From positions 705,296 through 769,295 of the forward strand of contig NZ_RBCI01000003.1 in NCBI RefSeq assembly GCF_003628535.1: a DNA stretch of 64,000 bases. Direction: 5' to 3'. A program made the position numbers and the translations under genes. Positions 42,817-50,846 of this stretch are shown here, piece by piece (position 1 is the stretch's first letter; each line of letters begins with the position of its first letter). Source of the DNA: Flavisolibacter nicotianae. GTDB lineage: Bacteria; Bacteroidota; Bacteroidia; Chitinophagales; Chitinophagaceae. The notes under the pieces are model-generated. The model searched no databases. It was given only the letters and a program-made list of their open reading frames with translations, and was not told where the DNA came from.

Positions 42817-43593
42817 TTATTTTTCACCCAGTTTGGCTTTGATGGAATCGATGTCTATAGCATTGGCGGCGGCCATAAAATCCTGCTCCGTGGCATAGTT
42901 CACGCCTTCATAGACGAGGAGCGAGGTTTGTCCAAGCGGCGCGCTGAGTTTATAACCGGAACTCTCGTTGTATTCAATCACCGCCCTGTAGCCTTTGATA
43001 CGGGTTTGCTTCCAATTTTGCTGGCCACCGGTCTGCTGCGCATAACCCACGTTATTGAAGTAAAGATTGATGGCCTGCATCCAGGCGGAGTTGTTGGTAA
43101 TGGTAAACCGCAGTAGTTTATCGTCTTTTGTGTATTCACGTTTGATGGTGAGACCGGCCCAACCCCAGCCCGTGCTGGTTACCTGGTCGGCTTTGGGATT
43201 GTATCCAAGGCCGCCGATCGTTTCGGGCAGTGATTTTAAAATTTGCTGGCCGATCTGCAGTTCCACGCCCAGCATGGCTTGCTGTACGGCATAGCGGGCT
43301 TCGCTGTACTTGCCCTGGCCGAAAACAGTTTCGGCGGTGCCGAGGTTTTCCTTAACGTCGGGTGGTGTCACCACCAATCCCTGGCCACCCCTGTTGGATG
43401 GATTGTTTCCCTGGTTGGCAGCCTGCGTGTTTTGTCCCTGTGTACCGGCATTGCCTGCACTTTGCTGGCTTTCATTACCCGTCGCACCCATGACCTGGCT
43501 GGCTTTTTCCTTGAGTTTTTTGAGAAATTGGGCTTCGGTCGGGCTATAGAAAAAACAGCCCATGGTTAGCAGTAAAAATGGAATTTTTCGCAT
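42817..43593 (-). CDS. secreted hypothetical protein, tandem paralogue
   Basis: 258 residues from the ATG at 43593 (MRKIPFLLLTMGCFFYSPTEAQ signal), then a Gln/Asn/Gly-rich linker (about 45-80) and the same globular domain as the next gene: LVVTPPDVKENLGTAETVFG, YAVQQAMLGVELQIGQQILK, WGWAGLTIKREY, IKGYRAVIEYN. I do not recognise the family. An 18-bp perfect palindrome lies ten bases before the start codon and may control both genes. Confidence 0.8.
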   Translation of the reverse strand: MRKIPFLLLTMGCFFYSPTEAQFLKKLKEKASQVMGATGNESQQSAGNAGTQGQNTQAANQGNNPSNRGGQGLVVTPPDVKENLGTAETVFGQGKYSEARYAVQQAMLGVELQIGQQILKSLPETIGGLGYNPKADQVTSTGWGWAGLTIKREYTKDDKLLRFTITNNSAWMQAINLYFNNVGYAQQTGGQQNWKQTRIKGYRAVIEYNESSGYKLSAPLGQTSLLVYEGVNYATEQDFMAAANAIDIDSIKAKLGEK

Positions 43594-43602
43594 GTTAATT
43601 GG

Positions 43603-43620
43603 TTTTATTGTACAATAAAA
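43603..43620. promoter_or_regulatory. 18-bp perfect palindrome before the paralogous pair
   Basis: TTTTATTG-TA-CAATAAAA, symmetric over 18 bases, ten bases from the start codon of the gene at 42817. It could be an operator or a leader hairpin. Confidence 0.5.
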
Positions 43621-43637
43621 GGATGACCGGGTTTGTA

Positions 43638-43658
43638 GATGGACAATAAGCAATTGGC
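43638..43658. repeat. short period-7 array
   Basis: Units GATGGAC, AATAAGC, AATTGGC. The latter two are the same units that overlap the stops of the DMT transporter and PolX genes. The rest of the 455-base gap 43594-44049 holds the palindrome at 43603 and otherwise no convincing gene; an open frame at 43639-43920 lacks protein-like features. Confidence 0.5.
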
Positions 43659-44049
43659 TTCAGTAGGAGTGGATATGCATTTAAATGTACAATTCTTTTT
43701 GAGTAAAAAAAGCGCTGGACCGATTTCCGGTCGCCGCACGGCCGGCCCTGCTTTGGTGGTAACCCGTCGTTATTTACTTCTGTTTCCCGACTATCCGAAC
43801 GTAGCAGTCCTCCGCCTCTTCTGTGGCGGCACGCTGCGAGGGTGCAATGTTACGGTGCAACGCCAGGTTTCAGGCCGTTCGATGGATGAACAGTCGGAGG
43901 ATGGAATGGATTGGGAATGACGAAGGAACCGGAGCGAAATTGTTCACTCATTCTACAGCAAATATAAACACCTGGTATGTGCTGCGGAGAAAATACCGGC
44001 TATGAAAGATACCAGTGATACTTCGGATCGATACGCAAAAATCATCACC

Positions 44050-44244
44050 TTAGTGCCCGCCGGGAGCAGGCACAATCTTGCGTAAAAGGCGGCCCACCAC
44101 TACCATTTGTCGGCCGTTTTCAAATTGAACAAGCATGGAGCCATTCCGGCCCCGGATGCATTTGTTGTTGCGGCGGACGGCGTTGCACTGTTGTTTTTTT
44201 AGTAATTCATCGGTAAACCGGTCACCGAGGTAGAAGTACTCCAT
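44050..44244 (-). CDS. 64-residue conserved hypothetical, coupled to the upstream gene
   Basis: Begins MEYFYLGDRFTDELLKKQQC and contains NNKCIRGRNGSMLVQFENG and VVVGRLLRKI, a compact basic, probably beta-rich protein. The start codon overlaps the preceding gene's stop as TAATG, implying translational coupling. I recall similar short proteins in related genomes but no function. No signal peptide. Confidence 0.7.
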   Translation of the reverse strand: MEYFYLGDRFTDELLKKQQCNAVRRNNKCIRGRNGSMLVQFENGRQMVVVGRLLRKIVPAPGGH

Positions 44245-45086
44245 TAGTTTCCAAACGTATAACTGTATTCCACTTTCCCCGTCAGCTCTTTTTGCTTATT
44301 GAAGATTTGTTCGCCGGTTTTGAGACCGCGGTTGTCGAAGCGGTAGCGCCAGATCAGGTAATTGTCGCTGTTCTGCGGAATGGTGGTACGTTCCGCCAAT
44401 TGGTTGGTGGTTGTGTATTCAAACATCTGTTCCGGTAAAAGCCGGCCGGCTTTTTTGTTGTAGCGAACGATATCGGTCAACCGGTTTTTCGCGTCGTAGA
44501 AATAATATACCGGTTCTTCCTTGATGAAGCGAACGGTTTCCTGTTCTTCAATCACGTTGCCGGCATTATCCAGCTTGAAGGTCACCATCGACGAGTCTTT
44601 TCCATTTCGCACCCGCAGCATGCGGCTGGCGTGGTTTTGTGCATCGAACTGCCAAATGTGTTCTTCCGTCTTTAGCGGTGCAAGCGTGTCGCCATACGTG
44701 GTAAAAATGGAGGATAGTTGCCCGGCATCGTTGTAGCGGTAAACCGTCGTGGTAACAAAGCCACCGGCTACGGAATCTGCAGTCTTCAGTACATGGCCGT
44801 TCGTGTCAAAGAATGTGGTTAGGTAAGATGCCGGCAGGTACTCGGTTTTGGTAATGGTGCGCAGCGTTTGCGCAGTGGGTGAAAACTCCTGTTGTACCGA
44901 CAGGTTATCGAGCGGTGTGTTGTCGATCGTGTAGCTTTTCATGGAGACCGACTGCACGTTGTTTTTGCGGTAAGCCGTGATCAGGTCACTACTTTCTTTC
45001 GTGCCGATAACGTCTTTGTAATAATACTGTGCCGACGCGGATACGGTGAACAGGGCAGCGGCTACAACGGAGAACACAAGTTTCAT
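44244..45086 (-). CDS. secreted protein with YD-repeat-like strands
   Basis: 280 residues, signal peptide MKLVFSVVAAALFTVSASAQ. The body has repeating segments of the form YRYNDAGQLSSIFTTYGD, FKLDNAGNVIEEQET, YFYDAKNRLTDIVRY and YRFDNRGLKTGEQIFNK, like the YD/RHS-type repeats of extracellular Bacteroidota proteins. It is probably surface-exposed or periplasmic. Function unknown. Confidence 0.78.
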   Translation of the reverse strand: MKLVFSVVAAALFTVSASAQYYYKDVIGTKESSDLITAYRKNNVQSVSMKSYTIDNTPLDNLSVQQEFSPTAQTLRTITKTEYLPASYLTTFFDTNGHVLKTADSVAGGFVTTTVYRYNDAGQLSSIFTTYGDTLAPLKTEEHIWQFDAQNHASRMLRVRNGKDSSMVTFKLDNAGNVIEEQETVRFIKEEPVYYFYDAKNRLTDIVRYNKKAGRLLPEQMFEYTTTNQLAERTTIPQNSDNYLIWRYRFDNRGLKTGEQIFNKQKELTGKVEYSYTFGN

Positions 45087-45186
45087 CGAATATTGTTTGC
45101 TTCAAAAATAGAACATGCGTGAAGTGTAGCATACACCACTTTGCCAAACTGTGCCATTTGTCCCTATTTTTAAGAAATTTTTTTAC

Positions 45187-46248
45187 GTGAGCCACCAGCC
45201 GGAACGAAAGGAGAAAAATTGTTTGAATTGCGGAACCCAGGTCCATGGCCGGTTTTGCCATGTGTGCGGGCAGGAGAATGTTGTCACCCACCAAAAATTC
45301 TGGTCCCTGGCCAAACATTTCATTTTTGACATCCTCCATTTTGACGGGAAATTTTTTCACACCCTGTTGTTCATCTTTACCCGCCCAGGTTTTGTGGCAA
45401 AACAGTATGTACAGGGAAAACGCATTAGCTATCTCGACCCGATACGCATGTACCTGTTTACATCTGCCCTTTTCTTCCTGGTCTTTTTTTCTGCCAAGGC
45501 CTTCCGGATAAACCCGGAAAACAAATCCGGTCGGTTGTCTGGCGAGGATCGCCAGGAAATGATTGCGGCGTTTCAAAAGAAATTGGCGAAACACCCCGGC
45601 GATCCCGTCCTGCTGAAATCGATGGCGATGTTGCAGGACACGACAATAGCCGTTAACCTGGACTCCCTCGACCGCGACCAAAATGCAATTGACTTTACCG
45701 ACCGCAAATACACCTCGGTAGTGGCCTACGATTCTATCCAGGCCACACTTGCCAAAGGCCAGCGCGACGGTTGGATGAAACGCAGCCTGGTAAAGCAGGC
45801 GATCAAAGTCAACGGCAAATATGGCAATGGCACGGAGATGGTCAACGTGTATATCGAAACTTTTCTGCACAAACTGCCCTACCTCTTGTTCCTGTCGCTG
45901 CCCTTTTTTGCGCTCATCCTGAAACTGCTCTATAGCCGGCGGAAAAACTTTTATTACAGTGACCACGCGGTCTTCACCCTGTACCATTACATTTTCAGCT
46001 TTATCCTTTTGCTGCTGGTGTTCGGTTCGTCAAGGCTTCAGGAATGGTCGCACTGGAGTGTGTTCGGCTGGCTGACGTCGGCCCTGTTACTGGCCTGGCC
46101 GGTGTACCTGTTTTTGGAAATGCGGCGGTTTTACCAGCAAGGCCGTGCACGCACATTGGGTAAATTTTTGCTGCTGAATATTGCGGGGTCGATCATTTTG
46201 GTTTTGTTATTTATCATATTTCTCGTGTTGTCTATTTTTCAATTGTAA
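45187..46248 (+). CDS. DUF3667 membrane protein with N-terminal zinc ribbon
   Basis: 353 residues from a GTG at 45187 (VSHQPERKEKNCLNCGTQVH). The start is chosen because the family begins with the NCLNCG...GRFCHVCGQ zinc ribbon; the frame is open upstream to 45151. A conserved HFDGKFFHTLLFIFTRPG segment follows, then several membrane helices (YLFTSALFFLVFF; LLFLSLPFFALILKLL; YIFSFILLLLVFG; and a C-terminal pair). Function unknown. It is followed by mazG after three bases, in one operon with the histidine kinase. Confidence 0.85.
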   Translation: MSHQPERKEKNCLNCGTQVHGRFCHVCGQENVVTHQKFWSLAKHFIFDILHFDGKFFHTLLFIFTRPGFVAKQYVQGKRISYLDPIRMYLFTSALFFLVFFSAKAFRINPENKSGRLSGEDRQEMIAAFQKKLAKHPGDPVLLKSMAMLQDTTIAVNLDSLDRDQNAIDFTDRKYTSVVAYDSIQATLAKGQRDGWMKRSLVKQAIKVNGKYGNGTEMVNVYIETFLHKLPYLLFLSLPFFALILKLLYSRRKNFYYSDHAVFTLYHYIFSFILLLLVFGSSRLQEWSHWSVFGWLTSALLLAWPVYLFLEMRRFYQQGRARTLGKFLLLNIAGSIILVLLFIIFLVLSIFQL

Positions 46249-46251
46249 GCC

Positions 46252-47022
46252 ATGAATAAAAGCGGTGAAGCCTTTGAGCGGTTAGTGTCGATCATGAACG
46301 ATTTACGGGAAAAATGTCCCTGGGACAAAAAGCAAACGATCCAGACTCTCCGGCAAATGACCCTGGAGGAGACTTACGAACTGACCGATGCGATCACGGA
46401 TTCAAACTGGCAGGCAATCAAAGAAGAACTGGGCGACCTGCTGCTGCACATTGTGTTTTATTCCAAAATCGGAACGGAGCAGGCGCAGTTTTCCGTCGAG
46501 GACGTGATCAACGGCATTAGTGAAAAGCTGATTGCCCGGCACCCGCACATTTATGGCGACGTACAGGTGAACAATGACGAAGATGTGAAGCGCAACTGGG
46601 AAAAGCTGAAGATGAAGGAAGGCAAGAAGTCGGTGCTTTCGGGTGTGCCCAAAACCCTGCCGGCACTGGTGAAAGCCATGCGCCTGCAGGAAAAGGCAAA
46701 GCAGGTGGGGTTTGAGTGGGAGAACAAAGAGCAGGTTTGGGAAAAAGTGAAAGAAGAGGAGGCCGAACTGCAGGAAGTGATTGCCACAGGCGAACAAGAA
46801 AAGATGGAGGAGGAGTTTGGTGACCTGCTTTTTTCACTGGTGAACTTTGCACGGTTTTTGAACATCGACGCCGAGAACGCTTTGGAAATTACCAACCGCA
46901 AATTCATCAGGCGCTTTACACAGATGGAAGCGGAAGCCCAGGGAACCGGGAAACCGCTGGCCGAGATGACCCTTGAAGAAATGGACGCCATCTGGAATCA
47001 AATCAAACGTCAAAAGGATTGA
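46252..47022 (+). CDS. mazG: nucleoside triphosphate pyrophosphohydrolase MazG
   Basis: Hydrolyses (d)NTPs to NMPs and pyrophosphate as a house-cleaning enzyme. 256 residues containing two MazG folds: the first with LREKCPWDKKQTIQTLR, LEETYEL and EELGDLLLHIVF, the second with VKEEEAELQEV and EEEFGDLLFSLVNFAR, whose EExxD-type residues bind magnesium. ATG at 46252, three bases after the DUF3667 stop. Its TGA stop overlaps the TTG start of the histidine kinase gene. Confidence 0.95.
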   Translation: MNKSGEAFERLVSIMNDLREKCPWDKKQTIQTLRQMTLEETYELTDAITDSNWQAIKEELGDLLLHIVFYSKIGTEQAQFSVEDVINGISEKLIARHPHIYGDVQVNNDEDVKRNWEKLKMKEGKKSVLSGVPKTLPALVKAMRLQEKAKQVGFEWENKEQVWEKVKEEEAELQEVIATGEQEKMEEEFGDLLFSLVNFARFLNIDAENALEITNRKFIRRFTQMEAEAQGTGKPLAEMTLEEMDAIWNQIKRQKD

Positions 47023-50000
47023 AAGTCTTCCGTATTCATAGCCACCGCCTCCGCAAGCGCACCCTGTTGCTTTCTGCCATTGGCCTGGTGCTTTTTTCGT
47101 TTCTGACGTCCTGGTATTTTGATTCACAGCTTTCGATCAGCTACCAGCAGCGCCAGTTGCAGCACTATGTAACGGCGCAACAGGAAGATGCCCGCCGCCT
47201 CGTCAACAATACGGCGCTGATGGGCAAACTGGTCACCCGCCAGGAGTCGCAGGATGAATTCGATTTCATCGCAAAAAAAAATTACGGTTTTTTTCTTTTT
47301 GCGGAAACACTTTCCGGCAAGGAAGACCTGCTTTTTTGGAACAGCCAGATCATCATTCCACCGCAGGTCGACTTTCGCACAGGAGACGAAGTTGTTTTCC
47401 GGCAATTGCTCAACGGCTATTACATCATTCAAAAAACCCGGCTCACCCTGCCCGGCATGAGCAACAATCTTGTCGTGTATGTTCTCATTCCGGTATTGTA
47501 CAAGTATTACCTGGAGACCGAAAACTCGCAAACCAAATTTGCGCATGATCCTTCGGCTACCAAGCGAATAGCACTGGCAGAACGGGCAGCAACAAAATTC
47601 CCGATCGTGTCGCTTGACAAAAAGCCGCTGTTCTACCTGCAGCGGCCACCGGCCGGTATGCAAAGCCGCACCGACCCGGTCAGCGTGGTGCTGCGAATCA
47701 CGGCACTGGTGCTGTTGCTTGTTGTGCTGCACATGGTGGCCCAGGATATCCGGACCCGTCGCGGCGGGCTGCAGGGTGTACTGTTCCTGGCTGTCGTCCT
47801 GCTTTTTGTTCGGGTGCTGCTCTACCTGTTCCCGCAGTTGTTTTCGCTGCGACAATTTGAATTGTTTGATCCGTTGATCTATGGATCCAATACGATTAAC
47901 CGTTCCCTTGGCGACCTGCTGATCAATGCCGTATTTCTTTGCTGGATTGTTTTATTTGCCTGGAACTTCCTTGGTCCGCTGAAAGAATTGCCCCGGTTTT
48001 TGCAGGGCAGGAAAGGAATTGTTGCCGGCAGCCTTGGCGTGTTCCTTCTCATGTTCGTTACCTTCCAGTTTGCCGGCATGGTGAATGCGCTGGTCAAAGA
48101 CTCGAAGATTTCGTTTGATGTGACCGATTTTTCGCAGCTCACTGTGTATACCGGGATCAGCTTTGTGATCCTGGCCCTGCTTTCGTTGAGCTATTATTAT
48201 TTTTCACGGCTGCTGTTCCGGATCATTTTGCTGCTGTTTCCCAATCTCGTTTCGCTTTATTTTACGGTTGCCGTTGCAGGCCTGCTATTCCTTAGTTTTC
48301 AAAGAGAGCACAGCATCGTTCTTTTTCAATTACCGGTGCTGTTTTGGCTGGTGCTTTACAGCCTGGTTTTAACGCAGGAGCAATCGATCTTCAACCGCTT
48401 TCGCATTACCATTGCAGGTATCCTGTTTTGGATCTTTGTTTTTTCGGTTTCGCTGGCCGTGCTGATCATGCAGGCCAACAGGGAAAGGGAGCTCCGCGAA
48501 CGCCGGTCGGTCGCTACCAACTACGAGGAGCAATTGGAGCCCACCAAGGTCATGGCGGTTTCGGTGGGACTGACCGTTCTCGATGAACGGTTTCTGAAAA
48601 ACAACTTCAACCGCTTTTACCAGGAGATCGACAATGAACTGATCCGCGACAGCATCCAGCGTTCTTCGTTCAGCGGTTACAGCAATGCCTATTCAACGTC
48701 GATTTATGTCTTTGATTCCGCCTATCACGGCGTGAACAATCCGGACGACCGCACCTACGATGAGCTGAACAACATTTATACAACTCATGGCCAGGCCACG
48801 GAAAAAAAAGGATTGGTATCGTACGAAGTGTCGCCCACGCAGGTTGTTTACCTGGTGAAACGGGAAGCATTTGACAGCACCAAACTGCTGGGAACTCTTT
48901 TTCTTGTAGCGGCGCCACGGCAGTACCAGGGAAAGGAAAAATTTTACCCGGATATTTTCCGCCGCATGCGACCGGAAAAAACGGACCCGGTTTACATCTA
49001 TGCCGTTTACCAGAATAAACAACTGAACCGCTATACGGGATCGTATTCTTTTCCCATTCGGCTGAAGGACGGCGATGTGCCGGAAAGTGAATTTGCCTAT
49101 TTCGACAAGGGCGACTACAACGAGTTGTGGTACAAGGCGAGCAATCACAAGATCATCATTGTGGCACGGAAAAAGGATTCGCTGATCGAGAGCATCACCC
49201 TGTTTTCGTACCTGTTCTGCGCCTTTCTGTTCATGGTTTCGGTGATCCGCTCGTTCGAGCTTCTTTCCCGTGTGGTACAGGCATGGCCAAAGGTGGAGAT
49301 CTTCTCCCGCCTTAACATCCGCTCGCAGATCCATGTAACGATCATTTTTATTTCCATTCTTTCTTTCCTGGTGATCGGGGTCGCCACCATCACGTATTTC
49401 GTGCAGCGGTACAAGCGAACCAATATCGAGAACTTAAGCCTGACGTCCTCCATTACACTGAATGAACTGCAGAAGAAAGCCAAGGAAGACAGCCTGGCGC
49501 TTACGGCCGGTACCTTTGACAATGCCGCCAACACCGAAAGCCTGAAACAGGTCGTACGTGATATTTCCGATGTTCATGGTGTGATTGTGAACTTGTACGA
49601 TACAAGCGGCTTGCTGCAAATCACATCCGACGACCAGATATACCGCAAAGGAATCCTAAGTACCCGCATGGACCCGACAGCCTATTACCACCTTTCGTCG
49701 TTGGATGAAGTGCAGAAAGTGCAGACGGAGACAAATGGTGACATCGATTACGAAAGCATTTACACCATCATCCGAAATCCCAAAACGAACGAGAAGGTTG
49801 CCTTTCTCAATATTCCCTCGTCTGCAACGGCATCCGGCCTGAGCCAGGAAATTTCGAACTTTCTCGTAACGATCATCAACCTGAATGCATTTATTGTTTT
49901 GATCGCGGGGGTGATTGCGCTGTTTATTACCAATCGTATCACCCGAACCTTCTCTGTTATCAGCAACAAGATGAAAGAGATCACGTTGGGCCGGTCGAAT

Positions 50001-50777
50001 GAAGAAATTGCCTGGAGCAAGGAAGACGAAATCGGGGAGCTGGTAAAGCAGTACAACAAGATGGTAAAGCAACTGGAGAACAGCGCATCCGCGCTGGCGA
50101 AAAGTGAACGCGAAGGTGCGTGGCGGGAGATGGCCAGGCAGGTGGCACACGAGATCAAGAACCCGCTCACACCCATGAAGCTGAGTATTCAGTACCTGCA
50201 AAAAGCCATTCAAAATAACCAACCCAACGTCAAGGATTTAACCACCAACGTTGCCCATACGCTGATCGAACAGATCGATCACCTGTCGAAGATTGCTGCT
50301 GATTTTTCGCAGTTTGCCAACATCGGTAACCGGCGGCTCGAAATGGTAGACCTGCACAATGTCATTGGGTCCCTGCTTGATTTGTTTGCCACGAATCCCA
50401 AAGTGCAAGTCACCTGGAACCCGATTCCGGGGCCGGCTCGCATGCAGGTGGACAAGACCCATATGAATCGCCTCTTCACCAACCTGTTGGCCAATGCCGT
50501 CGATGCCTGTTCGGAAAGACAAAAATGCCAGGTTTCCATACGGGAAGAAAAAGCCAATGGCTTTCTGATCGTAGCCATCCAGGACAATGGCGATGGCATT
50601 CCGGAAGAAATGCAATCGAAAATCTTCACACCCAATTTCACCACGAAAACGTCCGGCACAGGCCTGGGACTTGCCATGTGCAAAGGCATCGTAGAGCAAG
50701 CCGGCGGCGACATCTGGTTTCAAACAGTGGTCGGGGAGGGGACGACGTTTTTTGTGAAGCTTCCTTTTTTTCAATAA
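47019..50777 (+). CDS. very large NtrY-like membrane sensor histidine kinase
   Basis: 1252 residues. The first membrane helix is at about 14-32, then a periplasmic segment and a block of seven or more helices (about 225-485), two further extracytoplasmic regions separated by helices near 725-745 and 770-795, and a last helix before a HAMP domain (about 965-1015). The histidine is in VAHEIKNPLTPMK near residue 1044. The ATPase domain has NLLANAVDAC, DNGDGIPEEM and TSGTGLGLAMCKG. The start is a TTG overlapping the mazG stop (TTGA), so coupling is likely. The architecture resembles NtrY-type kinases with extra sensory modules. No response regulator gene is adjacent. Confidence 0.9.
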   Translation: MKVFRIHSHRLRKRTLLLSAIGLVLFSFLTSWYFDSQLSISYQQRQLQHYVTAQQEDARRLVNNTALMGKLVTRQESQDEFDFIAKKNYGFFLFAETLSGKEDLLFWNSQIIIPPQVDFRTGDEVVFRQLLNGYYIIQKTRLTLPGMSNNLVVYVLIPVLYKYYLETENSQTKFAHDPSATKRIALAERAATKFPIVSLDKKPLFYLQRPPAGMQSRTDPVSVVLRITALVLLLVVLHMVAQDIRTRRGGLQGVLFLAVVLLFVRVLLYLFPQLFSLRQFELFDPLIYGSNTINRSLGDLLINAVFLCWIVLFAWNFLGPLKELPRFLQGRKGIVAGSLGVFLLMFVTFQFAGMVNALVKDSKISFDVTDFSQLTVYTGISFVILALLSLSYYYFSRLLFRIILLLFPNLVSLYFTVAVAGLLFLSFQREHSIVLFQLPVLFWLVLYSLVLTQEQSIFNRFRITIAGILFWIFVFSVSLAVLIMQANRERELRERRSVATNYEEQLEPTKVMAVSVGLTVLDERFLKNNFNRFYQEIDNELIRDSIQRSSFSGYSNAYSTSIYVFDSAYHGVNNPDDRTYDELNNIYTTHGQATEKKGLVSYEVSPTQVVYLVKREAFDSTKLLGTLFLVAAPRQYQGKEKFYPDIFRRMRPEKTDPVYIYAVYQNKQLNRYTGSYSFPIRLKDGDVPESEFAYFDKGDYNELWYKASNHKIIIVARKKDSLIESITLFSYLFCAFLFMVSVIRSFELLSRVVQAWPKVEIFSRLNIRSQIHVTIIFISILSFLVIGVATITYFVQRYKRTNIENLSLTSSITLNELQKKAKEDSLALTAGTFDNAANTESLKQVVRDISDVHGVIVNLYDTSGLLQITSDDQIYRKGILSTRMDPTAYYHLSSLDEVQKVQTETNGDIDYESIYTIIRNPKTNEKVAFLNIPSSATASGLSQEISNFLVTIINLNAFIVLIAGVIALFITNRITRTFSVISNKMKEITLGRSNEEIAWSKEDEIGELVKQYNKMVKQLENSASALAKSEREGAWREMARQVAHEIKNPLTPMKLSIQYLQKAIQNNQPNVKDLTTNVAHTLIEQIDHLSKIAADFSQFANIGNRRLEMVDLHNVIGSLLDLFATNPKVQVTWNPIPGPARMQVDKTHMNRLFTNLLANAVDACSERQKCQVSIREEKANGFLIVAIQDNGDGIPEEMQSKIFTPNFTTKTSGTGLGLAMCKGIVEQAGGDIWFQTVVGEGTTFFVKLPFFQ

Positions 50778-50846
50778 CTACTAATCAATAGGCAGTTTGC
50801 AAGGAGGAACACTCTCGCTTATTACCCATTGCTTATGGCCAATTTC
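50772..50846. repeat. two period-7 arrays between the convergent kinase and PolX genes
   Basis: Units TCAATAA, CTACTAA, TCAATAG (50772-50792) overlap the kinase stop. GCTTATT, ACCCATT, GCTTATG, GCCAATT (50819-50846) overlap the PolX stop. The second array, on the minus strand, nearly equals the block at 7918. Confidence 0.7.

Noticed and set aside
43639..43920. Plus-strand 93-codon frame in the gap after the paralogous pair
   Set aside because: No signal, domain or coupling; begins inside a heptamer array and has unconvincing composition.
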